This document shows, piece by piece, positions 25,669 through 34,285 of a stretch of DNA of 64,000 bases. Source of the DNA: an uncultured Robinsoniella sp. (lineage in GTDB: Bacteria > Bacillota > Clostridia > Lachnospirales > Lachnospiraceae); assembly GCA_900540475.1 (NCBI GenBank), contig UQGG01000012.1, forward strand, positions 62,001 to 126,000. The letters are read 5' to 3'. A program made the translations under genes and the position numbers. Each line of letters starts with the position of its first letter. The first letter of the stretch is position 1. The notes beneath the pieces are model-generated. The model saw nothing but the letters and a program-made list of their open reading frames with translations. It had not been told where the DNA came from and did not search any database.

Positions 25669-27048
25669 TTATTTATCTTTTCTTGACATCAGAACAACCG
25701 TCTCAACATGCCCAGTCCCAGGAAACATATCAACCCCCACAACCTTCACAACCTCATACCCTCTCCCCTGCAGCACTTCCAAATCCCGAACCAGACTGGT
25801 AGGCTTACAGGAAATATAAACCATTCTATCCACTCCAAAATCAATAATCTTCAACAACGCCTTCGGATGAATCCCATCCCTTGGTGGGTCAAGGACAATA
25901 AGATCCGGTGTTTCCTTCACGAGATCAATTGCTTTTAATACATCCCCTGCAATAAACTCGCAATTATCCAAATTATTCAAAGCCGCGTTTACTTTTGCTG
26001 CTTCCACCGCCTCTTCCACGATTTCAATACCAATAACCTTTTTGGCAACCGGAGCTAGCATCTGTGCAATCGTTCCGGTACCGCTGTAAAGGTCGAATAT
26101 CACTTTATCTTTCGTCTCTCCCACATAAGAACGTGCTGTGTCATACAATACCTCTGCGCCAAGTGAATTTGTCTGAAAAAATGAGAATGGAGAAATTTTA
26201 AATTTAAGACCTAACAGCTCTTCATAAAAATAATCCTGTCCATATAATATTTTGGTTTCATCATTCTTAACTACGTCTGCAAGACTATCATTTAATGTAT
26301 TTAATATCCCAACGATTCTGCCTTCTAATTCTAATTCCAAAAGCCTGTCACTCAGTCCTTCCAGATTGGGCATTGACTGAGTACTGGTTACTAGATCAAT
26401 TAGGATCTCTCCTGTCTTCTGTCCCTTACGAACCAACAGATGCCGTAAATATCCATGGTGAGATAATTTATGATAGAAACTCAGATCCGTCTCTTTAAAA
26501 TATTCCAGCACATAGTCCAGAATTTTATTATAATCGTCGTCTACGATTTTACACTGATCAACCGTTACAATATCGTAAAAGCTTCCACGTTTATGCATCC
26601 CTAATGCCAACGGGCCATCTTTTATTTCATCCCCAAATGAAAATTCCATTTTATTACGATATGCAAATTGCTGGGGACTGCCTTTTATTCCTTCGAATTC
26701 ATAATCTTTACAGACGCTGTCTACCAGATCTTTTACCTGCTTTTCTTTCATGGCAAGCTGCGTCGGATAATCCAGATTCTGATATGTACAGCCACCGCAG
26801 ATACCAAAGTGCGGGCAGGATGGTTCTACTTCCACAGGCGACTTTTCAATGACTTCTAGCAATCGTCCCTCGCATTTTCCCTTTCGGATTTTATTGATAG
26901 AAAAGCGAACTTTCTGACCAGGAACACCATTTTTAACAATAACTGTTTTTGATTCATTCTCTACTTCTACGATCCCTTTGTTTGGAAATACTACTTCTTT
27001 TATAACACCTTCTAATACTTGACCTTTTTTCACAATTTTACGCTCCAT
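25669..27048 (-). CDS. rlmD: 23S rRNA (uracil-C5)-methyltransferase RlmD/RumA family
   Basis: 459 aa. N-terminal TRAM-like domain (about 1-65), then a 4Fe-4S motif CPHFGICGGCTYQ, SAM-binding FDLYSGTGTIAQMLAP, the LDPPRDG motif, and catalytic Cys in YISCKPTSLVRDL. RumA-type enzymes methylate U1939 (or U747) of 23S rRNA; paralogues in Firmicutes may have shifted targets, so the exact uridine is by family only. It has its own terminator and is preceded by a low-complexity 12-nt repeat region. It marks the return to housekeeping sequence. Confidence 0.92.
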   Translation of the reverse strand: MERKIVKKGQVLEGVIKEVVFPNKGIVEVENESKTVIVKNGVPGQKVRFSINKIRKGKCEGRLLEVIEKSPVEVEPSCPHFGICGGCTYQNLDYPTQLAMKEKQVKDLVDSVCKDYEFEGIKGSPQQFAYRNKMEFSFGDEIKDGPLALGMHKRGSFYDIVTVDQCKIVDDDYNKILDYVLEYFKETDLSFYHKLSHHGYLRHLLVRKGQKTGEILIDLVTSTQSMPNLEGLSDRLLELELEGRIVGILNTLNDSLADVVKNDETKILYGQDYFYEELLGLKFKISPFSFFQTNSLGAEVLYDTARSYVGETKDKVIFDLYSGTGTIAQMLAPVAKKVIGIEIVEEAVEAAKVNAALNNLDNCEFIAGDVLKAIDLVKETPDLIVLDPPRDGIHPKALLKIIDFGVDRMVYISCKPTSLVRDLEVLQGRGYEVVKVVGVDMFPGTGHVETVVLMSRKDK

Positions 27049-27135
27049 TTATATTTTATATTTTTATTATTATCGTCTTTTTTATTGTCCTTCTTATTGT
27101 CTTTATTGTTATCTTTATTGTTGTCATAATTATTG
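27049..27135. repeat. 12-nt degenerate tandem repeat upstream of rlmD
   Basis: On the plus strand about five units of the form TTATTGTC-TTTA follow each other with 12-nt period. On the minus strand one frame reads repeated Asp-Asn-Asn-Lys tetrapeptides, but it has no start codon and a stop shortly before. It is most likely the tail of an eroded gene or simple-sequence expansion in the rlmD leader. Confidence 0.6.
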
Positions 27136-27250
27136 TCTTTACTTTCAAATAATAAACTTTCTTAGTTAAACTAATAACAATTACAAAATAATTAAAACGT
27201 AGTTTCAAAGAATTGATATTAATTACTTTTGCTCTTTTTTCTTTTACTGT

Positions 27251-27582
27251 TTAATCTTTTATTTTTTCTTCTTTTACTCTTTTATTCTCTGCGGCAGTTT
27301 CCTTTACCTCCATATCAAAGTTGATATTGACTTCATCTATCATAAGATTCGGAATTGGAACCAGCCTCATATATTCGGGTGCTTCTGACTCTATTGGATT
27401 TCTAGGATCGTTTCGTTCATGGCACTGCTCTTCGTTTTTGCCACGCTCCCTGGAATCTGACTGTACCGGTATTTTATTAGTATCTTCCTGATCGCTAAGG
27501 TATTTATTAAAGTAATCAGTACCATTCTTACTCTCATTACAGATTTTGTCATATTAGACTTGCATTCACCGTTTTTATTCAT
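27251..27582 (-). pseudogene. Frameshifted DUF2589-like gene
   Basis: ATG 27582 after a gggggg run starts MNKNGECKSNMTKS. A one-base shift near 27550 opens the long frame DKICNESKNGTDYFNKYL, ending with EYMRLVPIPNLMIDEVNINF, DMEVKE and a Lys/Glu-rich tail. The VPIP-x-L-x-IDEVNI core is the signature of DUF2589 proteins (function unknown, often in Gram-negative and clostridial clusters). Either a single frameshift mutation or a sequencing error; the upstream half of normal DUF2589 proteins is also missing. Confidence 0.6.
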
Positions 27583-27760
27583 AGTAGAACCCCCCATATA
27601 ATATTAGTTTTTTTCCAACAATATGAAGTCTCTCTTAAAAGTCAACTTCAGATCAGCCCTTTTATACTTTTTAAATCCATCTATTTTCTAATCTCACCGC
27701 TAACTACTAACCCCTGCTTCCATTCTACCAAATCTCACCCCATAATACAATTTTTTCGTA

Positions 27761-27790
27761 AAAAAAAGCAGGTGCCAAATGACATCTGCC
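27761..27790 (-). terminator. Terminator after the DUF4366-like gene
   Basis: Stem GCAGATGTC / GGCACCTGC (one mismatch, one wobble; loop ATTT) followed on the minus strand by seven T. Confidence 0.75.
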
Positions 27791-27807
27791 CTTTTATGCA
27801 TTTTTAA

Positions 27808-28101
27808 TTAATCTACTGCGTCTTCAACGGCGTCTTTCACTTTTTCTGCTGCTTCTTTGACGTCTTCTTTTACATCGTCAATAATATCATCAGCATCATC
27901 AAAATAATCATCGAAATCATCATCAAAGTCCTCTTCAAAGTCTTCCAGATAATCCGGCGTGAAATAACGATAAACACCATAAGCGATTGCTGCTACTGCT
28001 GCTACAGCACCGATAATTGCCAAAACCCAAAGCACTGTATTTTTGTTTTTGTCATCCTCTTTTTTCTGTAATGCAGCCAGTAATTCTTCAAATTTGTTCA
28101 T
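27808..28101 (-). CDS. Small acidic membrane protein (DUF4366-like)
   Basis: 97 aa from ATG 28101. One transmembrane helix at about residues 24-45 (VLWVLAIIGAVAAVAAIAYG), a short basic N-terminus, then YFTPDYLEDFEEDFDDDFDD and an alternating acidic/basic amphipathic tail ending DAVEDAVD. This layout is common in Lachnospiraceae small proteins that I associate with DUF4366; function unknown. The ATG at 28122 is possible too, but the product from 28101 matches the usual N-terminus MNKFEELLAALQKKE. It lies downstream of pcrA, 85 nt away, with its own terminator. Confidence 0.75.
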   Translation of the reverse strand: MNKFEELLAALQKKEDDKNKNTVLWVLAIIGAVAAVAAIAYGVYRYFTPDYLEDFEEDFDDDFDDYFDDADDIIDDVKEDVKEAAEKVKDAVEDAVD

Positions 28102-28185
28102 ATCCCTTACACGTCCTTTCATTAGATTTACTCTTATGACTAGTATATCACTAAATACTAAATTTTACTATATGAAAAAAATATT

Positions 28186-30393
28186 TTATACTTTCTTTAG
28201 TTTTGCAAAGGCCGCAAACATCTTTTTTACGCCTGCTTTTTCGAAGTTGACGGTTACTTCATAGTCTTTGCCGCCTTCTACGATTCCTTCGACGGTTCCC
28301 ACACCGAATTTAATGTGCTTTACCTGATCTCCAATGCCGTAATCCAGGGTATCCGCCTTCTTTACCTGGAACTGTTTGGGATCAAATATTTTTGTTTTGA
28401 ATGCTGTTTTTGCCTGGGCATAATTGGTTGGTTTTGGAATATCTTCTACTTTATCTTTTACCTGTCCACCCACGGCTACCAGCTCACGGGGGATTTCCCG
28501 AATGAATCTGGATACTTTGTTATACTGGGTCTCACCGCGGATCATTCGTGACTTGGCACTGGTGAGGGTCAGGCGTTGTTTTGCTCTTGTTATTCCCACG
28601 TAACACAGGCGGCGTTCTTCTTCGATCTCAAGAGGATCATCAGAAGTTATGGTCATGTAACTTGGGAAGATGCCGTCTTCCATTCCAGCCAGATATACAT
28701 TAGGGAACTCCAGTCCTTTGGCACTATGCAGGGTCATCAGAACCACATGGTTGCTGTCTTCTTCCAGGCTGTCGATATCTGCTACCAGTGCTACTTCTTC
28801 CAGGAATCCGCTCAGAGTCGGCTCTTCCGCATCACTTTCGTAAGATACGACTTTGGTGATCAATTCATCAATATTCTCGATTCTGGCTCTCGCCTCATCG
28901 GTGTCTTCCGCTTCCAGTTCTTTTACATAACCGGTTTCGTTGATAATTGATGTGAGGATTTCCTGTACTGACAGATAATCCTGTTTACTGCGCAGTGTCT
29001 GGATAAAAGTTACAAATGGTTTTATTTTTACCGCACTTCTTCCCAGTGTTGCAATGCTCTCAGCATCTTTTAACGCATCGTAGAAGCTCATATCATACTC
29101 ATCTGCATATTCCTGCACTTTTCCCAGAGAAGTGGCTCCTATGCCCCTTTTTGGAACGTTGATGATTCGTTTAACCGCCAGGTCGTCCATGGCATTGTCT
29201 ACCGTCTTTAAATAAGCCAGAAGGTCTTTGATTTCTTTTCTGGCGTAGAAGTTTACGCCCCCGATGATTTTATATGGAATATTTGCCATCAGGAATTTTT
29301 CTTCGAACATACGGGACTGGGCATTCGTTCGATAGAGAATGGCGCAATCCTTATAATTATAATTGCCTTCTCGTATATATTGCGCAATATCTCCAACAAT
29401 ATACTCTGCTTCGTCAAAAGCTGTTAAAAATTGACGGAAATGAATTAAATCGCCCTCTTCGTTATCGGTCCAGAGTGTCTTTTCTTTTCTGCCCACGTTG
29501 TTTCGGATCACATCATTGGCTGCATTTAAGATATTCTGTGTGGAACGGTAATTCTGCTCCAGCTTAATGGTTCTTGCATCGGCGAACATTTTTTCAAAAT
29601 TTAAAATATTTCCGATATTGGCACCCCTGAACTTATAAATGGACTGGTCGTCATCACCTACCACACAAAGGTTTTGATATTTTTCTGCAAACAGACTTAC
29701 CAGTTTAAACTGTGCGGTATTGGTATCCTGGTATTCATCTACCATGATGTATTTGAATCTTTCCTGATAGTAGTCCAGTACGTCCGGACAATTCTGGAAT
29801 AACTCTACTGTTTTTACAATCAAATCATCAAAATCCAGTGCATTGTTGCTGCGCAGCTGCTTCTGGTATTCTTTATATGCCTGGGCAATTTTCTGCTTTC
29901 CAAAGTCTCCTGCCGCATTCAGTTCATAAGCCTGCGGGCTTACCAGTTCATCTTTTGCAGAAGAGATTGCACCCAGCAGTGCTTTTTCTTTATATACTTT
30001 CGTATCAATCTGCAGGCGCTTGCACACATCTTTCATCAGTGTTTTCTGATCATCGCTGTCATAAATAGTAAAACTATTGGAATAACCCAGCCGATCTATG
30101 TAACGTCTTAAAATCCTGACACAGGTAGAGTGGAATGTGGATACCCAGATGCTTTCAGATCCGAATCCCACCAGGCTGTCTACACGCTCCCGCATCTCTC
30201 CTGCCGCTTTATTGGTAAAGGTAATTGCCATGATATTCCACGGGTTTACCCCTTTTTCTTCAATCAGATATGCAATGCGGTGTGTCAGTACACGGGTCTT
30301 GCCGGAACCTGCCCCAGCCAGAAGCAATAACGGGCCTTCCGTATAAAATACCGCCGATTTCTGCATGTCATTCAATGTATCGTATATGCTCAT
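28186..30393 (-). CDS. pcrA: ATP-dependent DNA helicase PcrA/UvrD
   Basis: 735 aa. Superfamily 1A helicase with motif I AGAGSGKTRVLTHRIAYL, II VDEYQDTN, III VGDDDQSIYKFRGAN, IV EQNYRSTQNIL, V TLHSAKGLEF and VI YVGITRAKQRL. C-terminal tail includes a PcrA-type segment with a tudor-like GIGDQVKHIKFGVGTVEGI that binds RNA polymerase in Gram-positive homologues. It works in nucleotide-excision and mismatch repair and removes obstacles ahead of replication. ATG at 30393. Single gene. Confidence 0.96.
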   Translation of the reverse strand: MSIYDTLNDMQKSAVFYTEGPLLLLAGAGSGKTRVLTHRIAYLIEEKGVNPWNIMAITFTNKAAGEMRERVDSLVGFGSESIWVSTFHSTCVRILRRYIDRLGYSNSFTIYDSDDQKTLMKDVCKRLQIDTKVYKEKALLGAISSAKDELVSPQAYELNAAGDFGKQKIAQAYKEYQKQLRSNNALDFDDLIVKTVELFQNCPDVLDYYQERFKYIMVDEYQDTNTAQFKLVSLFAEKYQNLCVVGDDDQSIYKFRGANIGNILNFEKMFADARTIKLEQNYRSTQNILNAANDVIRNNVGRKEKTLWTDNEEGDLIHFRQFLTAFDEAEYIVGDIAQYIREGNYNYKDCAILYRTNAQSRMFEEKFLMANIPYKIIGGVNFYARKEIKDLLAYLKTVDNAMDDLAVKRIINVPKRGIGATSLGKVQEYADEYDMSFYDALKDAESIATLGRSAVKIKPFVTFIQTLRSKQDYLSVQEILTSIINETGYVKELEAEDTDEARARIENIDELITKVVSYESDAEEPTLSGFLEEVALVADIDSLEEDSNHVVLMTLHSAKGLEFPNVYLAGMEDGIFPSYMTITSDDPLEIEEERRLCYVGITRAKQRLTLTSAKSRMIRGETQYNKVSRFIREIPRELVAVGGQVKDKVEDIPKPTNYAQAKTAFKTKIFDPKQFQVKKADTLDYGIGDQVKHIKFGVGTVEGIVEGGKDYEVTVNFEKAGVKKMFAAFAKLKKV

Positions 30394-30583
30394 TGTAATA
30401 CCACCTAACTTTTAGTCTCGGGTTTTATTATATAATAAAATGCGCCTGCTGTCATCAAGAATCCACATTTTTCATCTTATTTTAAGATTATTCGCCACTC
30501 TGCCTTCCCTGAAGATTTTGTTGGCACCTGTGCGTTCCTGTTTGCTGAGTATGAGATCGCCAGAATATATTTTCTGATGGGCA

Positions 30584-30814
30584 CTATTCTTCAAAAGCTG
30601 CTGTGACGATGTAGCCCCGCGGAGTATTTTCAATTTTTTTAATAATCCCTTTTCTGGCTTTTATTCTTCTGCTGGAGGGAAAGCATCCCGACATGGCAAC
30701 TGCTGGTTCAATGATATAGCTGTAATTCATGGAAGTGTTAATTTCTACAATCTCTACTTCCTGCCCTTCTTCCACAAGGCCCGGTCTTTCCATCTTAAAC
30801 TGTTCTTCTCGCAT
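30584..30814 (-). CDS. Conserved-looking 76-aa hypothetical protein
   Basis: Ribosome-binding site aaagga lies about 10 nt before ATG 30814. The product starts MREEQFKMERPGLVEEGQEV and is an all-beta-like small protein with alternating hydrophobics (EVEIVEINTSMNYSYIIEP), then KARKGIIKKIENTPRGYIVT. One Cys (SGCFPSS). No membrane segment. The family is not recognised; the pattern suggests a small SH3-like or Tudor-like beta barrel. Confidence 0.65.
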   Translation of the reverse strand: MREEQFKMERPGLVEEGQEVEIVEINTSMNYSYIIEPAVAMSGCFPSSRRIKARKGIIKKIENTPRGYIVTAAFEE

Positions 30815-31029
30815 TGATTTTCATTCCTTTCCATGGATATACCTCTAATATCTTAGTACATTCCTCCATATTTTGCAACCCTGCAATCTCTCAGCCATAA
30901 TCCTCAACCTATCATTTTTCATCTGAATCAACGCCTTTCTCCCTCACCCTTATCATACAGTTCATAGAGGAATATCGAATATAACTGCAATATCTCAATC
31001 ATAAAACGCTTTACCTTAAGCTGCATCGG

Positions 31030-31058
31030 TTGAATGGTTTCCAAAACAGTGCTACACT
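31030..31058 (+). promoter_or_regulatory. SigA-like promoter of the DUF1648 gene
   Basis: -35 TTGAAT (31030-31035), 17-bp spacer, -10 TACACT (31053-31058), 44 nt before the start codon. Confidence 0.55.
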
Positions 31059-31101
31059 CATCCCATGACCGCTGCAGATCAAAACGAAAGGAGCTGATTT
31101 T

Positions 31102-31764
31102 ATGAAACGGCTATACCTCATTTATAACATCCTCATGTGCCTGCCTCTGATTCTGACCCTGATCAGCATGTTTTTTCTTCCTGACAGAATCACTACTACC
31201 GCTCATTTATCAGGTAAGGGAATGGATGTCATCGGAAGTAAATATGAACTGCTGATTTTCCCTGTTTTCACATTAGCACTCTGTGCATTTGTGAAGGTTA
31301 TTCTAAAATCAGAGAATGCATATGCTGCCGGAATCATTCTGGTTGTTATTTTTAATCTTATCACCATCATAACTTTAGCCGGAACATTTTACTTCGAAAC
31401 TGATATGTCTGTATTTTTTAAAAGTGGAATAAACTTTAAGCCTGCCCTTGCTGTCGTTTCCTGGATTTTTGGATTCTTTATTTTTGTCAGCGGAATATCC
31501 ATGTGCTTTGCAAAAAAGCCGGTTGGCATTTATTCTGTAATGAAAGCCCCGGAATCTGACAAAATTTCGGATATCAAAAAATATAATCGCGCTGTGGGGT
31601 TTCTGTTTATGGGTTATTCCCTGTTCTTTATTGCCAGCGGATTTGTTGGACTTACGGATCAGACACTGTGTACGGTCTGCCTTACTTTAAGCGGCATGCC
31701 AGGGTGTATCATTGTTATGATCGTCTACGAATGTGTCATTGCTAAAAAATACTTCTTAAGGTAA
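31102..31764 (+). CDS. DUF1648 / SdpI-family integral membrane protein
   Basis: 220 aa. An N-terminal DUF1648 motif LPDRITTTAHLSGKGMDVIGSK sits between the first two of about six membrane helices. SdpI-type members protect Bacillus from the SdpC toxin and act as signal-transducing immunity proteins; most clostridial members have no known partner. No toxin gene is nearby, so the immunity role is only a family association. Ribosome-binding site aaaggag before ATG 31102. Monocistronic. Confidence 0.8.
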   Translation: MKRLYLIYNILMCLPLILTLISMFFLPDRITTTAHLSGKGMDVIGSKYELLIFPVFTLALCAFVKVILKSENAYAAGIILVVIFNLITIITLAGTFYFETDMSVFFKSGINFKPALAVVSWIFGFFIFVSGISMCFAKKPVGIYSVMKAPESDKISDIKKYNRAVGFLFMGYSLFFIASGFVGLTDQTLCTVCLTLSGMPGCIIVMIVYECVIAKKYFLR

Positions 31765-31834
31765 ATATTACAGTTATGTTTTCCTCTTATATTGCAGATA
31801 GTATTAAGAAATATTACAAACTACAATAAAAACA

Positions 31835-31863
31835 TTTACAAATAGTAATGAAAACTATATAAT
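31835..31863 (+). promoter_or_regulatory. SigA-type promoter of the DUF1836 gene
   Basis: -35 TTTACA (31835-31840), 17-bp spacer, perfect -10 TATAAT (31858-31863), just before the gaggtg ribosome-binding site. The leader is only about 12-15 nt. Confidence 0.7.
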
Positions 31864-31882
31864 GTAATAAGAGGTGAACAAG

Positions 31883-32500
31883 ATGACAATAGATACAGAT
31901 GATATGATAAACAGCATAATGCGCAGCTTATCCAGAATCGATTATATCAAACCTGCAGATATTCCAAATATTGACCTATACATGGACCAGGTAACTACAT
32001 TTATGGATTCGCACTTAGCCCATTCGAAACGAAATTCAGATGATAAAATTTTGACAAAGACCATGATTAATAATTACGCTAAAAATGACCTGCTTCCGCC
32101 ACCGCTGAAGAAAAAGTATTCAAAAGAACATCTGCTGGTTTTGATTTTTATATATTATTTTAAAGGCGTGCTATCCATCACAGACATTCAGACACTGCTC
32201 CATCCCATTACAGAAAAATACTTTCATAATGATTCCGACTTTAATATGGAAACACTCTATCAGGAAGTATTTAGTTTGGAGAAAAGCCAGGTAAATGAAA
32301 TTTCTAAGGATATTTTGGAAAAATACAATACTTCCCAGAAGACCTTTGAAAATGCAGATGAAGAAGATCAGGGATTCCTGAAATATTTTTCTTTTATCTG
32401 TCTGCTGAGTTTTGATGTATATATTAAAAAGCAGCTCATTGAAAAATTAATTGATGAACTTCCAAAAAAAGATTCAGAAAAAGAAAAAAACAAAAAATAA
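31883..32500 (+). CDS. DUF1836 family protein
   Basis: 205 aa from ATG 31883, with gaggtg 6 nt upstream (a GTG at 31874 overlaps that site and is rejected). DUF1836 core: LTKTMINNYAKNDLLPPPLKKKYSKEHLLVL, then IYYFKGVLSITDIQTLL. The first part resembles a MerR-like winged-helix recognition segment, so a DNA-binding regulator is likely though unproven. Found widely in Lachnospiraceae and streptococci. C-terminus is Lys-rich. Followed by a bidirectional terminator shared with yerC. Confidence 0.85.
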   Translation: MTIDTDDMINSIMRSLSRIDYIKPADIPNIDLYMDQVTTFMDSHLAHSKRNSDDKILTKTMINNYAKNDLLPPPLKKKYSKEHLLVLIFIYYFKGVLSITDIQTLLHPITEKYFHNDSDFNMETLYQEVFSLEKSQVNEISKDILEKYNTSQKTFENADEEDQGFLKYFSFICLLSFDVYIKKQLIEKLIDELPKKDSEKEKNKK

Positions 32501-32506
32501 ATCATA

Positions 32507-32548
32507 AAAACAGGCAAAGTGCTTCTATCTAGCAGCTTTGCCTGTTTT
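32507..32548. terminator. Bidirectional terminator between DUF1836 and yerC genes
   Basis: AAAACAGGCAAAG and CTTTGCCTGTTTT pair perfectly, with TGC/GCA inside. T runs stand on both sides, fitting two convergent genes. Confidence 0.8.
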
Positions 32549-32574
32549 ATATTTTAATATCCTGTTTTTCAATA

Positions 32575-32871
32575 TTACTGCTTTTTTTCCTGCATACGGT
32601 CAAATACCATTTCATAACCGTCATTACCATAGTTCAATGATCGGTTTACCCTGCTGATGGTTGCTGTGGATGCCCCTGTCTTTTCTGCAATTTCCAGATA
32701 AGTCTTATGCTCTCTCAGCATCTTAGCCACCTCAAAACGCTGTGATAAAGAAAGCAATTCATTAACAGTACATACGTCTTCAAAGAACAAATAACATTCT
32801 TCTTTATCTTTTAAGTTTAAAATAGCCTCAAACAGTTGATCTACTGCTTCTGTCCTGATTTTTTTGCTCAT
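32575..32871 (-). CDS. YerC/YecD family TrpR-related protein
   Basis: 98 aa. TrpR-like helix-turn-helix: VCTVNELLSLSQRFEVAKML, EIAEKTGASTATISRVNRSL, as in the YerC/YecD family. These are small DNA-binding proteins of Firmicutes thought to be aporepressors of unknown ligand. Single gene, convergent with the DUF1836 gene. Confidence 0.92.
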   Translation of the reverse strand: MSKKIRTEAVDQLFEAILNLKDKEECYLFFEDVCTVNELLSLSQRFEVAKMLREHKTYLEIAEKTGASTATISRVNRSLNYGNDGYEMVFDRMQEKKQ

Positions 32872-32942
32872 AAAATTACCCCTTCATTCGTTCGTCGTTG
32901 TACTTTATATATTAGCACAGCAAAACTTTAGTGTAAAGAAGT

Positions 32943-33665
32943 TTATCGATTTTTATAACGGTTGATATACTTTTTATATTCGTCTACAGAACGATTTACG
33001 ATCAGTTCTTCCGGAAAATCAAAGCACTCAAACAACTGGTCGATAAACTGATGATTCCCTACATCTGCAGCACAGTGAGCATCGCTGCCTAAGATAATAG
33101 GCACCTGATATTTCTTACACATTTCCAACATTGCGATATCATTTGGAATTGGATTTTCCCTGGCTCCAAGGGGATGTAAGGAATTGTTGTTAAGTTCTAA
33201 CAATACCTGATGCTCTTTTGCCCCCAGTACCAGTGCTTCGTAGTCCAGCGGGAAGCGGCTGTCATCGGGATGCCCGATTATGTTGATGTACGGATTCTTC
33301 ATGGCATTCAGACATGCCCTTGTATTCTCTTCTCTTGTTCCTGATTTTATACAGGGTGTGTGCAGGCTTGCAATTGCCACATCCATTTTCTTCAACAGGC
33401 TGTCATCCATGTCCAGATTACCGTCATAATCCAACACATTAACTTCCGCACCAAATAAAACTTCTATTCCACACATGCTGCGCTCTAAAATACGCAGGTT
33501 CATGAAGTAGTACTCATGACAGGTTCCCGGCATCTTGGGAGCATGCTCGGTAATGCCAATCAGTTCCAGACCCTTTGCCGCAGCCTGGTACGCCATTTCG
33601 TGTATTGTACTGTAGGCATGTCCGCTGGCCAGCGTATGTGTATGTGAATCTAATACGTATTTCAT
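32943..33665 (-). CDS. PHP-domain phosphatase, YcdX-like
   Basis: 240 aa. Polymerase-and-histidinol-phosphatase domain: DSHTHTLASGHAYSTI at the N-terminus supplies metal-binding His, then GITEHAPKMPG, EVNVLDYDGNLD, IIGHPDDSRFPLDY and a late LGSDAHCA. It matches the YcdX family of metal-dependent phosphatases with trinuclear metal sites. Physiological substrate unknown. Stands 71 nt upstream of yerC on the same strand. Confidence 0.9.
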   Translation of the reverse strand: MKYVLDSHTHTLASGHAYSTIHEMAYQAAAKGLELIGITEHAPKMPGTCHEYYFMNLRILERSMCGIEVLFGAEVNVLDYDGNLDMDDSLLKKMDVAIASLHTPCIKSGTREENTRACLNAMKNPYINIIGHPDDSRFPLDYEALVLGAKEHQVLLELNNNSLHPLGARENPIPNDIAMLEMCKKYQVPIILGSDAHCAADVGNHQFIDQLFECFDFPEELIVNRSVDEYKKYINRYKNR

Positions 33666-33888
33666 CTCGTTAACCTTCTTTCTCTTCTAACAGCTCATCA
33701 AGCTTTATGAGCTTCCAGTACTTCCTGCGGCCAGAAATAAAACTCACCGGATGAAGTACGTAAGCGCATTTGAAAATACATTTCTGTACGCTCTAACATG
33801 GTTATTATACGTGTTTCCTATGGAAATTTCAAGTTCCGATTTCTCTTTGCAATCATTTTATATCATAATAAGTGTCTTTCACAGAAAA

Positions 33889-33914
33889 ACAGCCCGGCTA
33901 AACCACCGGGCTGT
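33889..33914 (-). terminator. Terminator after the PqqD-like gene
   Basis: ACAGCCCGG / CCGGGCTGT perfect stem with an 8-nt loop, followed on the minus strand by TTTTTC. Confidence 0.85.
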
Positions 33915-33920
33915 CTGTAA

Positions 33921-34283
33921 TTATTTTTTCTTTTTCTTTTCACTCACATAACCAATAAAATTGTTCTGATACAAGGTCTGAAAGAATCTCGTCATACGTT
34001 CATACAACGGTTCTGCTTTATCGCCAAACTGTACTTTCATCTCATTTGCGATTTGAAATACTGTTTTTCTGCCATCCATCAGCTGCCACGCAAAGCTCCC
34101 GTAGTTATCCAGTGTAATATGACTGAATCTGGGTCTTTTAAATACTTTCTGGGCAATCCAATTGTAGAATCCTTTATTTTCCATGTGAACGATTACGTTC
34201 CCTTTTTTATCCAGATCCCATTCAAACTTGGGATTACAGATTGGAACAAAGTCAAGATAATTCTTCTTGTTTTTCTTTCCCAT
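33921..34283 (-). CDS. PqqD-like peptide-chaperone domain protein
   Basis: 120 aa. The PqqD-like winged-helix core is visible: ITLDNYGSFAWQLMDGRKTV, then FQIANEMKVQFGDKAEPLYER and RFFQTLYQNNFIGYV. PqqD domains bind leader peptides for radical-SAM maturases, but no maturase or precursor peptide lies nearby. Here the gene starts 2 nt after the OPT transporter gene, a pairing I associate with Lachnospiraceae, so it may assist that transporter or bind its peptide substrate (inference). Basic N- and C-termini. Confidence 0.75.
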   Translation of the reverse strand: MGKKNKKNYLDFVPICNPKFEWDLDKKGNVIVHMENKGFYNWIAQKVFKRPRFSHITLDNYGSFAWQLMDGRKTVFQIANEMKVQFGDKAEPLYERMTRFFQTLYQNNFIGYVSEKKKKK

Positions 34284-34285
34284 TC

